From Staphylococcus sp. GSSP0090 (GTDB lineage: Bacteria; Bacillota; Bacilli; Staphylococcales; Staphylococcaceae), in NCBI RefSeq assembly GCF_013391405.1, contig NZ_JACBFD010000027.1, positions 1 to 64,000 on the forward strand: 64,000 bases of DNA. Reading direction: 5' to 3'. A program made the translations under genes and the position numbers. A model generated the notes under the pieces. The model did no database searches. It worked only from the letters and a program-made list of their open reading frames with translations, and had not been told where the DNA came from. Of the stretch, positions 19,818 to 28,546 are shown one piece after another. Numbering within the stretch: position 1 is the first letter of the stretch; every line of letters begins with the position of its first letter.

Positions 19818-19852
19818 GCCCTTGCCCCTTTATTGAAGGGGGAGGGTTTTTT
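19818..19852 (+). terminator. Terminator after walJ
   Basis: CCCTTGCCCCTT and AAGGGGGAGGG form a GC-rich stem with one G-G mismatch, followed by six Ts. Confidence 0.85.
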
Positions 19853-20361
19853 AATGCATTAGCGTAAGCTAATGTAATCATTGGTTTCGTAGTCCCACCC
19901 TCGCAAGGATGAGTTTTTTAAAGAACGCAATTGCTCTAGCATTTGCATAAGCACTACTAATCTTTATAAATAAAGAAGTAGTGCTTTAAAAGCTTTATAT
20001 AAGCGTATTTAGAAATCAGTCATCTACTGCGCATTAATAGGCATGTTGAATATTGAAAGGGTTAGGGCTTCTTAATGCATAAGCGATTGTGTTGGTTGGT
20101 ATATGAGTAGACTTAATTGGAAGAGCTTAACTACTACTTAACGAATTGGCATCATAAACATTATTTAAAATTCATCTCTAACCTATATCTCATAATGAGG
20201 TATAGGTTTTTTCTTTTAGTCACCCACATAAAGCATACATGGTTATACAACCCTGTGTCTTAATACAAATCAAATATGCAGTGACCGAATAAATATAATC
20301 AGGGGATAACTTGGCGTTTTGTAAGGATTATACAAGAATTTTATGAAGAAAAGGTTAAGTT
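19853..20361. other. Gene-free spacer where S. aureus carries adsA
   Basis: I find no open reading frame that looks coding. The stretch holds a small CATTAGC/GCTAATG hairpin near 19857, a perfect stem at 19949-19986 (AAGCACTACT and AGTAGTGCTT) and a strong terminator at 20180. These isolated hairpins suggest that genes were once present or that small transcripts end here. Confidence 0.5.
20180..20212 (+). terminator. Orphan terminator upstream of rlmH
   Basis: AACCTATA-CTCAT pairs perfectly with ATGAG-TATAGGTT, followed by six Ts. No gene precedes it within 360 bases, so it may be left over from a lost gene or end a small RNA. Confidence 0.75.
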
Positions 20362-20591
20362 TGTGAATAAGTATGTAAGACAACCGTCAACTTATCCACT
20401 GTTTTGTTCAAAGTTATCCAGAGATGTGCACAATTCACATAGAAATACCCACATTATACACAGAGTTATCCACAAATACACAAGATATTCTTCTTTTTTT
20501 GTTGATAAAATGTAAAAATTATTAAAAAGTCGTATACATTACTGTTATAATAAGAGGGAATAGTGTGAATAAGTGTATAACTTGTGGATAA
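20362..20591. promoter_or_regulatory. Cluster of DnaA boxes in front of rlmH
   Basis: Five perfect TTATNCACA boxes are present: 20362-20370 (minus), 20454-20462 (plus), 20466-20474 (plus), 20564-20572 (minus) and 20583-20591 (minus). Three more differ by one base: 20392-20400 and 20414-20422 (plus) and 20572-20580 (minus). They flank an AT-rich stretch and the rlmH promoter. DnaA bound here could control rlmH or titrate DnaA near the origin. Confidence 0.8.
20543..20551 (+). promoter_or_regulatory. Extended -10 promoter of rlmH
   Basis: TGTTATAAT is a perfect extended -10 element 82 bases before the rlmH start. It sits inside the DnaA-box cluster, with three boxes immediately downstream of the predicted transcription start. 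Confidence 0.6.
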
Positions 20592-20632
20592 GTCTAATAA
20601 CTTACACTTTTTACAAAACGCGGAGGATAAAA

Positions 20633-21112
20633 ATGAAAATTACAATACTCACAGTAGGTAAATTAAAAGAGAAATACTGGAAACAAGCCATTGCAGAATA
20701 TGAAAAGCGTTTAAGTGCCTATTCAAAAATAGAAATCATCGAAGTTCCTGATGAAAAAGCACCAGAAAATATGAGCGATAAAGAAGTTGAACAAGTTAAG
20801 GAAAAAGAAGGCCAACGTTTGCTAGCAAAAGTAAAACCACAGTCCAAAGTCATCACGCTAGAAATTAAAGGGAATATGTTAACGTCTGAAGGCTTGGCAA
20901 AAGAAATAGAAAGCCGCATGACCCGTGGCCAAAGCGACTTTACATTTATCATTGGCGGATCCAATGGTCTGCATAAAGACGTACTAGACCGCAGCGACTA
21001 CGCACTATCATTCAGCAAGATGACCTTCCCACATCAAATGATGCGCGTGATATTGATAGAACAAATTTATCGAGCGTTTAAGATCATGCGCGGCGAAGCG
21101 TATCACAAGTGA
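20633..21112 (+). CDS. rlmH: 23S rRNA pseudouridine-1915 N3-methyltransferase RlmH (OrfX)
   Basis: This 159-residue SPOUT methyltransferase modifies pseudouridine 1915 of 23S rRNA. The N-terminus [16 protein letters not shown], the SAM-binding [10 protein letters not shown] segment (near 105) and the C-terminal knot residues [26 protein letters not shown] are intact. I chose the ATG at 20633 after CGGAGGA. The longer frame from 20573 runs through the DnaA-box leader. The last codons form the SCC integration site, and the gene is not interrupted. Confidence 0.98.
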   Translation: MKITILTVGKLKEKYWKQAIAEYEKRLSAYSKIEIIEVPDEKAPENMSDKEVEQVKEKEGQRLLAKVKPQSKVITLEIKGNMLTSEGLAKEIESRMTRGQSDFTFIIGGSNGLHKDVLDRSDYALSFSKMTFPHQMMRVILIEQIYRAFKIMRGEAYHK

Positions 21113-21120
21113 TGCGGTTT
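21095..21120 (+). other. SCC attachment site (attB/attL type) at the rlmH 3' end
   Basis: GAAGCGTATCACAAGTGATG and the following CGGTTT match the staphylococcal chromosomal cassette insertion sequence, whose S. aureus form reads GAAGCATATCATAAATGATG. Ccr recombinases insert cassettes here. No second perfect copy and no ccr gene lie in this window, so I cannot say whether the DNA to the right is a cassette. Confidence 0.85.
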
Positions 21121-21240
21121 TTATAAAATTGTTACTCAATAAGATGAGTCATTTTATGTATGGTTTAAACATATGTAATAGATACATCATTATTATCAGA
21201 GTTTATTCAATAATATAATATGGTGAGTATAATGAAACAC

Positions 21241-21307
21241 ATAAAAGAGTAACCCCGTTGAGCGTATTTTTCTATAAAATATCTTCTCAACGGGGTTACT
21301 CTTTTAT
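21241..21307. terminator. Long perfect inverted repeat, bidirectional terminator
   Basis: Two 22-bp arms (21241-21262 and 21286-21307) are perfectly complementary around a 23-base loop; each includes GAGTAACCCCGTTGAG or its complement and ends in an A or T run. It lies between rlmH and the stop codon of a decayed minus-strand LPXTG gene and suits both. Confidence 0.8.
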
Positions 21308-21309
21308 AA

Positions 21310-21637
21310 TTACCTATCTATCTTGCGTCTTCTGAATAAGAATAGACTTCCTAATGCAGTGAACAATGTACCAAATAATGTCTTAGACATGGTTGTATAT
21401 TCACCTGTACATCATCATGTTTAGTATTTTCCTCAGATTCCACTTTTATGAATATTCCCCATTTGAAAGTATGTATCCATCTTGTGAAATACTACATACA
21501 ATATTCGCATTCTTGTTATTCCAATACCCCCTCATAGAAAAATGTATTTAAATCTGTAATACCCCTTTGTATCGACTTTCCCCTATATTAACAATATTGC
21601 TAAACTCTGACTTATTCACAACACCCCTGTTTAACAT
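21310..21637 (-). pseudogene. Decayed C-terminal end of an LPXTG surface protein
   Basis: Read on the minus strand, the last readable part is a sortase sorting tail: TGEYTTMSK, a hydrophobic stretch LFGTLFTALGSLFLF, then RRRKIDR and a stop at 21310-21312. The frame breaks just before TGE, so the LPxT part is damaged. Upstream segments in other frames (for example MLNRGVVNKSEFSN, GYWNNKNANIVCSIS and KVESEENTKHDD) look like the same gene broken by frameshifts and stops. The parent protein is not identified. A remnant beside rlmH is what a turned-over SCC joining region would leave. Confidence 0.7.
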
Positions 21638-21699
21638 ATGATAAATTAAAGTTTAATTATTAAATATTTTTTATTTATAAATTTTTACATAGTAGTCCA

Positions 21700-21728
21700 T
21701 TGATAATTATTATCAGTTGATGTATTAT
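21700..21728 (+). promoter_or_regulatory. Fur box overlapping a promoter, head of the metallophore cluster
   Basis: TGATAATTATTATCA at 21701-21715 is a perfect match to the 7-1-7 Fur motif. It overlaps a -35 element TTGATA (21700-21705), and TATTAT lies 17 bases on (21723-21728). The predicted transcript would carry a leader of about 420 bases before the first intact gene at 22153. This predicts repression when iron is sufficient. Confidence 0.78.
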
Positions 21729-21794
21729 AATCTTGTAAGATTATAAAAATAATAACAAATGACACGATGAGTAGATGTTTTATTTAATAAGTAT

Positions 21795-21899
21795 TTGATC
21801 GACAACCTTAATGAATTTGATAATTCTATTAATTTATTTCCGTTTGCAAGTGAAGGGTCCAATTATTGTTCATATGAAATATTTGTTAATGAAACATAG
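21795..21899 (+). pseudogene. Short unidentified open frame in the cluster leader
   Basis: A 34-residue frame from a TTG reads LIDNLNEFDNS-INLFPFASEGSNYCSYEIF and then stops. The LFPFASEGSNYCSYE stretch vaguely recalls SUKH-type immunity proteins, but I am not sure. No ribosome-binding site is obvious, so it may be a gene fragment. From 21900 to 22140 I see nothing else. Confidence 0.3.
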
Positions 21900-22152
21900 A
21901 TAGAAATGAAATTTCAGTAAAAAATATATTCTTGGTAAAACCAATGAATATAAAAAATTTAAGCATTAAAACGTAATGACTACGTTTTTCGATTGTGGTT
22001 AGAATTTATTTCTTAAAGAGAAATATCATAACATCATAGAAATTTTAGTTATAAAGTAAATACTCATATTAAAGCAAATACTATGGTTATAAATTCGTAG
22101 TTTAGAGGGTTCTCTATTACGAAAGCGTACATTAGAATGAGGGGAAGTTTAA

Positions 22153-22842
22153 GTGAATTTAGGTCAATATGAATATCCATATAGAAAGTTATTTCGACCG
22201 CATGTTTTAGTCGTTTATACCCATTTAAGCTATTTGCCTAAAATGTCATATGATAAGTTGTCGTTGCATTTTACAAAATTTGAAAAAGAAAGACTTAAGT
22301 TATATAAAGACGAGCAAGCAAAATATGAATATGCTTATTCACATTTCTTATTAAGAGAGATTATAAAAAATGAATTTTATATGTCGTACGATACGTTAAC
22401 ATTTAATTTTTCAGAACATGGTAAACCATTTAGCGATGATATGAACTTTAATTTATCTCATAGTCATGGTTATTTAGCTTTTATTTTTAGTAGAAAGTTG
22501 GATGTTGGCATAGATGTACAGCAACATGTGTACTTAAGTGATAGTGATCTATCTTCGATTGGAGGGACATTATTTTCAAAAATAGATTATAAGCTCATAG
22601 AAATCGCATCTAATAAACTGGTGGAGTTCTATAAGATTTGGACCCAAAAAGAATCATATGGAAAGGCAATAGGAAAAGGATTATTATATCCGACAAGAAA
22701 TGTGTATGTAGATTCAATTCAGAATATAGTTATTGATCTAATTCATCAGCATCCATTGGAATGGAAATGTGAAACAGTGCATATTCGTAAAGAAGCAACA
22801 ATTTCGTATGCTTACCAAATAACAGGAAAGGAGAATGTGTAA
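22153..22842 (+). CDS. Sfp-type 4'-phosphopantetheinyl transferase
   Basis: This 229-residue enzyme attaches the phosphopantetheine arm of CoA to carrier-domain serines. It has NLSHSHGY, the Mg-binding DVGID (117-121) and W163-T-Q-K-E-S-YGKAIGKGLL, the signature motifs of the Sfp family. The GTG start follows GAGGGGAAG. It opens the cluster and is the expected activator of the four carrier domains encoded downstream (one ArCP, three PCPs). It lies 29 bases before the first ABC gene. EqbB-like or Sfp-like assignments are by family only. Confidence 0.92.
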   Translation: MNLGQYEYPYRKLFRPHVLVVYTHLSYLPKMSYDKLSLHFTKFEKERLKLYKDEQAKYEYAYSHFLLREIIKNEFYMSYDTLTFNFSEHGKPFSDDMNFNLSHSHGYLAFIFSRKLDVGIDVQQHVYLSDSDLSSIGGTLFSKIDYKLIEIASNKLVEFYKIWTQKESYGKAIGKGLLYPTRNVYVDSIQNIVIDLIHQHPLEWKCETVHIRKEATISYAYQITGKENV

Positions 22843-22871
22843 TTTATTAACTAAGTTACATACTAGAGACT

Positions 22872-24653
22872 ATGAAGAATAAAAATTTAATTAAACTTAC
22901 AAAAATCATGGGAAATTATGTTTATCTTTTTTATGTTTCTATCACAATATCTATCATTTCAAGTGTGGTGAGTCTTGGCGCTTACTTGAATGTTTATTAT
23001 GTGGTGAAGGAAATGTTGACTGCAAAAAATGGATTAACAGAGCCGGTTGTTGATAATATGACGCGGTATGGTTGGAATGCAGTATTATATGTGTCGGTAG
23101 CTTTTGCATTATATGGTCTTGCACTTTTATTGTCACATATAGTTGCCTTTAACACGGTAGCAAAATATAGAATTCAACTCATTTATCACATGAAAGCATT
23201 ACCTTTAGGATATTTTCAAAAGCATCAAACTGGTAAATTGAGAAAACTTGTAGAAAAAAATACAGAAGAAGTTGAACATTACATAGCTCATCAAGTGCCT
23301 GATATGGCACAAGCACTTACGACACCTATTGCGTTTTTAGTACTTATATTTATTTTTGATTGGAGATTGTCGCTTGTTTGTCTCATACCGGTCATCATTG
23401 GATTTATGTTGTTACGCTTTATGATGGGCGGAGAGAGTGAAAAATTCCTAGAACAATATCAAGCAGCATCTACTAGTATGGGAAATGATGTTGTGGAATA
23501 TGTTCGAGGTATTTCTGTTGTTAAAGTATTTGGACAAACAGTATTTTCATTTAAAGTCTTTAACAAGGCTATCGAGAATTATCGAGATTTTACTATAAAA
23601 TATGCACTTTCAATGAGAAATGCGATGAGTGGTTATATTGTTTGTGTTTATGGGATATTTGCATTCTTAATTCCAGCTGCAATTATCTTCTTTAATTATA
23701 AGGATAATCAACTTGATATGTTATTAAGTTATATATTCTTTGCGATTTTCACACCTTTAGTCGCATTTATGTTAATGCGAATTATGGAAAGTTCGTATAA
23801 AGCAATGATTATTTTTAATGCAATGGATAATTTAGAATCAACTATTTATAGTGCACAACCTCTACCTAAGCGCAACAATTTTAAAATATCAGAAAATTAT
23901 GACATAAATTTTGGAAATGTAACTTTTACATATGAAGGTATGACCAACCAAGCCATACATGAATTAACATTTAAAAGCCCTTCAAACTCTGTTACAGCTA
24001 TAGTTGGACCCTCTGGAAGTGGAAAATCAACAATTTTTAATTTGATTACTCGATTTTATGATATAGACGAAGGCAATTTAACCATTGGTGGTATAGATGT
24101 ACGTGATCTAGAATATGATGATTTAATGTCAAACATTAGTTATGTATTTCAAGAAACAAAATTATTTAAGATGAGTTTACTTGAAAATATTAGATTTTAT
24201 CGACCTGATGCAAGTATTGAAGAGGTAGAACGTGCAGTAGACCAAGCACAGTGCCGTGAAATTGTAAATAAAATGCCTCAAGGTTTAGAGACAGTATTTG
24301 GAACGAAAGGTGTATACCTTTCAGGAGGAGAAATTCAACGTATTGCAATTGCTCGCGCAATACTAAAAGATGCTCCAATTGTACTATTAGATGAAGCTAC
24401 CGCTTTTAGTGATGCAGAAAATGAATACAAAATTCAAAAAGCATTAAATTCAGTAATGAAAGATAAGACGGTATTAATGATTGCGCATCGATTATCCACA
24501 ATAACGCATGCGGATCAAATATTAGTAATGGATGCTGGGTCTCTTGTAGAAAGAGGGAAACATGATGAGTTGATTGCGTTAGATGGTATCTATGCCAAGA
24601 TGTATCGAAATTATCAAGAAAGTGTGAGCTGGAAGATAGGAGTGACAGGATGA
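22872..24653 (+). CDS. YbtP-like ABC half transporter (membrane plus ATPase domains)
   Basis: This 593-residue protein has six membrane helices (about 15-320) and a C-terminal ATPase with Walker A GPSGSGKST (from 379), signature LSGGEIQRIAIARA and Walker B IVLLDEATA. All catalytic residues look intact. It overlaps the next gene by four bases, so the two half transporters probably form a heterodimer. Paired transporters of this exporter fold inside yersiniabactin-type clusters (YbtP/YbtQ, also IrtAB) import the ferric siderophore, and that is my preferred role. Export of the product cannot be excluded. The ribosome-binding site is weak. Confidence 0.85.
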   Translation: MKNKNLIKLTKIMGNYVYLFYVSITISIISSVVSLGAYLNVYYVVKEMLTAKNGLTEPVVDNMTRYGWNAVLYVSVAFALYGLALLLSHIVAFNTVAKYRIQLIYHMKALPLGYFQKHQTGKLRKLVEKNTEEVEHYIAHQVPDMAQALTTPIAFLVLIFIFDWRLSLVCLIPVIIGFMLLRFMMGGESEKFLEQYQAASTSMGNDVVEYVRGISVVKVFGQTVFSFKVFNKAIENYRDFTIKYALSMRNAMSGYIVCVYGIFAFLIPAAIIFFNYKDNQLDMLLSYIFFAIFTPLVAFMLMRIMESSYKAMIIFNAMDNLESTIYSAQPLPKRNNFKISENYDINFGNVTFTYEGMTNQAIHELTFKSPSNSVTAIVGPSGSGKSTIFNLITRFYDIDEGNLTIGGIDVRDLEYDDLMSNISYVFQETKLFKMSLLENIRFYRPDASIEEVERAVDQAQCREIVNKMPQGLETVFGTKGVYLSGGEIQRIAIARAILKDAPIVLLDEATAFSDAENEYKIQKALNSVMKDKTVLMIAHRLSTITHADQILVMDAGSLVERGKHDELIALDGIYAKMYRNYQESVSWKIGVTG

Positions 24654-26392
24654 TGATTCAGCAGTTATTTTCATTAACTCAACAAGGTAAGAAAGATTTA
24701 TATAAAACGACGTTCTTTACGACATTACATCAAATCTCAATAGTGTTTCCTATTATTTTATTAGTCATGTTGGCTGAAGATATGATTCAGCACATCCAAG
24801 AGTCACAGGAAGAACCCATTCTACTTTGGGGGTATTTGATTGCTTGTATTATCCTATTAGCCATAATCTTTGTCATTTATTTAGTAACGTATCAACAAAT
24901 GTATATTAATTCTGGGACAGAATCAGCGAAAATGCGTTTGAGAATGGCCGAGAAGTTTCGTAAATTACCACTATCCTATTTAGGAGAAAAAGATTTAAGT
25001 GATTTTACAAGTACCCTAATGGATGATGTATCCGTTATAGAGAAACAGTTAACGAGTGATTTTGCAAACTTAGTATCTGGCATTCTATCTAGTGGTTTTA
25101 TTACAGTGATATTGGCATTTTATAATTGGCAGATGGCTTTCGCACTCTTCCTATGTATGCCTATTTCGTTACTTTTTATTATACTTTCGAAATTTGTTAC
25201 AACACCAACTAATAAGAAAAATAGACAACTCAAACTAAATATTTCTGAAAGTTTGCAAGAATTTTTTGAGAATATCAAAGTGATTAAATCTTCTAGTCAA
25301 AAAGAACAATATATTCAAAAAATAGTACATACAATTAAATCTGTTATTCCGTGGGCTGTACTATATGAAGTTCTAGTAGGAATCTTTATCTCTATCTCTT
25401 ATAACATTTTAAGAATCGGTTTAGGTATCGTTGTGCTACTTGGAACTTATCTTTTAGTACAACAGCAGTTAACAGTACTTGGATTTATACTATTTATCTT
25501 TGTAGCAGTACGTATTTATGATCCATTAACGAATTCATTATACAAAATTGGTGAATTTATTTATTCACTTGTTAGTGCAAGACGCATTAAAAATATCTTT
25601 GAGATTGAAGAACAAGGTGGTTCTTCAAATATTGAATTAACACAATTTGATATCGAGTTCCGAAATGTTGCTTTTGGTTATAACAATAAAGAAGTTATCC
25701 ATGGTGTTTCTTTTACTGCAAGGCAAGGTGAAATCACGGCTTTAGTCGGTCCATCTGGTTGTGGTAAGAGTACATTGGCCAAATTGTCAGCGCGCTTTTG
25801 GGATACCCATAGTGGAGAAATTTTAATTGATGGTCATAATATTAATGAAATTCATCCAGAAAAATTATTATCTTACTATTCCATTGTATTCCAAGATGTC
25901 ATTCTTTTTAACGATACAGTATTTAATAACATAAAAATTGGTAATAGTAATGCAACGGATGAGCAAGTTTATCAAGCTGCCGTAATGGCAAATTGTACGG
26001 ACTTTATTACACGGTTACCAGAAGGGTTTGACACAGTTATTGGGGAGAATGGACAAACGCTATCTGGAGGTGAGCGTCAACGTTTATCGATAGCTAGAGC
26101 TTTCTTAAAACAAGCGCCAATCGTGTTGTTAGATGAAGCAACTGCATCACTTGATCCAGAAAATGAAATTTTAATTCAGAATGCCATTAGCGAGTTAATT
26201 AAAGATAAAACAGTCATGGTAATTGCACATCGTCTTAAAACAATTGAACACTGTGATCAAATTGTAGTACTTAAAGAAGGAAAAATAGAAGAAAAAGGTA
26301 AGCATGAACAATTGATGGCAAATGAGCATTTATATCATCATCTTGTATCCCTTCAACGTAAAAGTGGCGATTGGCAAGTAAATGAAGTATAA
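24650..26392 (+). CDS. YbtQ-like ABC half transporter (membrane plus ATPase domains)
   Basis: This 580-residue partner has six membrane helices (about 20-310) and an ATPase domain with Walker A GPSGCGKST (from 367), signature LSGGERQRLSIARA and Walker B VLLDEATASLD. The start overlaps the preceding stop (ATGATGA region), which indicates translational coupling. Both nucleotide sites of the predicted heterodimer therefore look canonical. The role as ferric-metallophore importer follows from cluster context and the YbtPQ precedent, not from a residue I can point to. Confidence 0.85.
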   Translation: MMIQQLFSLTQQGKKDLYKTTFFTTLHQISIVFPIILLVMLAEDMIQHIQESQEEPILLWGYLIACIILLAIIFVIYLVTYQQMYINSGTESAKMRLRMAEKFRKLPLSYLGEKDLSDFTSTLMDDVSVIEKQLTSDFANLVSGILSSGFITVILAFYNWQMAFALFLCMPISLLFIILSKFVTTPTNKKNRQLKLNISESLQEFFENIKVIKSSSQKEQYIQKIVHTIKSVIPWAVLYEVLVGIFISISYNILRIGLGIVVLLGTYLLVQQQLTVLGFILFIFVAVRIYDPLTNSLYKIGEFIYSLVSARRIKNIFEIEEQGGSSNIELTQFDIEFRNVAFGYNNKEVIHGVSFTARQGEITALVGPSGCGKSTLAKLSARFWDTHSGEILIDGHNINEIHPEKLLSYYSIVFQDVILFNDTVFNNIKIGNSNATDEQVYQAAVMANCTDFITRLPEGFDTVIGENGQTLSGGERQRLSIARAFLKQAPIVLLDEATASLDPENEILIQNAISELIKDKTVMVIAHRLKTIEHCDQIVVLKEGKIEEKGKHEQLMANEHLYHHLVSLQRKSGDWQVNEV

Positions 26393-26416
26393 ACATAAAA
26401 TCTTAGGAGTAAAATC

Positions 26417-27475
26417 ATGAGCAAGAAAACCATTGGGATAATTGGTAGATACGGGACAGTAGGCGAACAGTTAGTTGAATTATTAGAGAATCAATATCAC
26501 ATAATAGCAACATATTATTCAGAAAAACGAGAGAAAACTGATGTATATGTAGATTTACATTGTCCAAGTACTATGAGTTCTTTTGTACAAAAGTGTGATT
26601 TAGTGGTGAATTGTGCAGGTCCTTCTTATATAGTAAGTGCTCGACTTAGTGAGTGGTTGAATAAACATAATATGCCCTATATTGATTTGTTTGGAGGCGA
26701 TGCTTTAGAGAAGGCAATTAACCAGTTATCGATTGATGTGCCATATATTATAAATGCAGGTTCACAACCTGGTTTATCAGGGCTAATGGTATTATGGATG
26801 GCTCAAAAATTTGAGGCAAAAAACTCTGAAATCAAAATATATCAAGGTGGTAACGAATCAGGAGGAACAAATGCCTTGTTGGATATTTTGTTAAGTACAA
26901 AAGAAGGTTATGGTAAATCCAATTATTATATTAAAAATGGCAAGGGCATAGTCAATGAAATTAATGAAGAACATTATTATAAAGACAATCAACATGCTTA
27001 TGCTCAGCCCTATTTTACCAAAGAGCTCGAACGCATTTTAAAGCATATACCTTTTACAACGATAAAATCATATATGTTGTTTAAGGATAAAAAAGGCAAA
27101 CAACTGTTAATGAATGGTTATGGAATTATCAACCAAAAAAATTTATCTAAGCAACAGAAGTTGACTCGTATTCGAAATCTTATGACTAAGCATCAAACCA
27201 TTGGTCAACAATGGTTTGTACTTCGAATGGAGGCTAATGATAACAATTATAAATATGTTCTAACGATAAAAGATAAAAATAGTCACAAGCTCACTGCTTT
27301 AATTGCTGCACTTTGTGTAGAACAACTTGCTAATGAGAAGTTGAGTGCAGGCTGTTACTGGGCCTGTGATATTTTAAATCCAAATAAAGTTGTAGAGCGA
27401 CTCAAATTAGAAAATATTGATATTGAAGAGTATGTTGAAAAAATAGTTGAAAGGATGGAAGAAGGTGAAATATGA
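26417..27475 (+). CDS. Saccharopine dehydrogenase-like NAD(P)-binding oxidoreductase
   Basis: This 352-residue protein begins with a Rossmann motif, IGIIGRYGTVGEQLVELL, followed by VVNCAGP and INAGSQPGLSG, features of the saccharopine dehydrogenase-like superfamily. It lies between the ABC genes and the thiazolinyl imide reductase-like gene and overlaps the latter by four bases. It probably reduces a C=N bond or modifies an amino acid in the pathway, but the substrate is unknown. Classical yersiniabactin clusters do not need such an enzyme, so it marks a difference. The C-terminal residues EEGEI coincide with the ribosome-binding site of the next gene. Confidence 0.75.
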   Translation: MSKKTIGIIGRYGTVGEQLVELLENQYHIIATYYSEKREKTDVYVDLHCPSTMSSFVQKCDLVVNCAGPSYIVSARLSEWLNKHNMPYIDLFGGDALEKAINQLSIDVPYIINAGSQPGLSGLMVLWMAQKFEAKNSEIKIYQGGNESGGTNALLDILLSTKEGYGKSNYYIKNGKGIVNEINEEHYYKDNQHAYAQPYFTKELERILKHIPFTTIKSYMLFKDKKGKQLLMNGYGIINQKNLSKQQKLTRIRNLMTKHQTIGQQWFVLRMEANDNNYKYVLTIKDKNSHKLTALIAALCVEQLANEKLSAGCYWACDILNPNKVVERLKLENIDIEEYVEKIVERMEEGEI

Positions 27476-28545
27476 AGAAAATAACAAGAATATTAGTTTG
27501 TGGTACGACATTTGGACAAGTATATCTTGAAGGTATACAAGCTCACTCAGATTTTAAACTCGTTGGTATCTTATCAACAGGAAGTAAACAGTCACTTCAT
27601 TGCAGCCAACGCTATGGGGTACCACTTTATACAGATATAACACAAATAGATGTTGAGAGTATTGACATTGTATGTGTCGTGGTACGTTCCTCTATCGTAG
27701 GGGGTGAAGGCACGACAATAGCTAAACAATTTCTAGAAAAAGGTATACCAGTATTACAAGAGCAACCTGTGCATGCAGAAGATATACTTGATTGTTTGAA
27801 AACGGCTAGAACTCATAAATGTGTATATATGGTTAACACATTTTATCCTCATATTGAAACAGTAAAACATTTTATCAATTGTGCTCAAAAAATTAAAGAA
27901 CAGAGTAAATTAATCCATATAGATGCAGTATGTAGTGTGCAAGTTTTATATCCATTGTTAGACATTTTGAATCAAAGTATAGGTGGATTGAGTCCTTTTC
28001 TCGTCAATATACAAGCATTCCAAAATGGCCTATTTACAACAGTTAATGGAGAAATCAAGGATATATCTTTCGATATTAAGATTCAAAACCAATTGAATGC
28101 GAATAATCCAGATAATTTCTTTCATTTATTACATAAAATAGATATTTATTATGAAGGAGGTCGCTTGAGCTTAAGTGATACCCATCGATATTGCACCTGG
28201 TACCCAAGAGTATTTGTTCCTAATGATGAGCACGGTAATTTGAATTTGTATACTGATAACGCATTTTTGAAATTGCCTGTAAGTGAAAATGATTATAATA
28301 CAAATCAGAATATTTCATATCAAAATGTTTATGAGAAGCTTTGGCCTGAAGCTATCAAAAGTGCTTTGACAGAATTTGAAAAAGGTATACTCGATTCTAA
28401 AAAGACATTGCCATATTTACAACAACTTCTTTCTCTTTGTCAATTATGGAAAGCAATTGGCCAACGTATTGGACCTATAGAGTATATTGAAGGTTCAAAA
28501 ATGAGCCCACTAAGTATAGGTGGATTAATTAAGAAGGAGAGATAG
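27472..28545 (+). CDS. Thiazolinyl imide reductase-like protein (Irp3/YbtU/PchG type)
   Basis: This 357-residue Gfo/Idh/MocA-type oxidoreductase has an N-terminal Rossmann fold (ILVCGTTFGQVYLEGI) and the RSSIVGGEG and GIPVLQEQPVH segments that I associate with Irp3 and PchG. Those enzymes use NADPH to reduce a carrier-bound thiazoline ring to thiazolidine. The gene overlaps the saccharopine dehydrogenase-like gene by four bases and ends one base before the NRPS start. It is the strongest single-enzyme indication that the product contains a reduced thiazoline, as in yersiniabactin and pyochelin. Confidence 0.85.
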   Translation: MKKITRILVCGTTFGQVYLEGIQAHSDFKLVGILSTGSKQSLHCSQRYGVPLYTDITQIDVESIDIVCVVVRSSIVGGEGTTIAKQFLEKGIPVLQEQPVHAEDILDCLKTARTHKCVYMVNTFYPHIETVKHFINCAQKIKEQSKLIHIDAVCSVQVLYPLLDILNQSIGGLSPFLVNIQAFQNGLFTTVNGEIKDISFDIKIQNQLNANNPDNFFHLLHKIDIYYEGGRLSLSDTHRYCTWYPRVFVPNDEHGNLNLYTDNAFLKLPVSENDYNTNQNISYQNVYEKLWPEAIKSALTEFEKGILDSKKTLPYLQQLLSLCQLWKAIGQRIGPIEYIEGSKMSPLSIGGLIKKER

Positions 28546-28546
28546 C

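Noticed and set aside
21612..21620. Lone perfect DnaA box (TTATTCACA)
   Set aside because: It is isolated and falls in the decayed LPXTG coding remnant, so chance is the simplest explanation.
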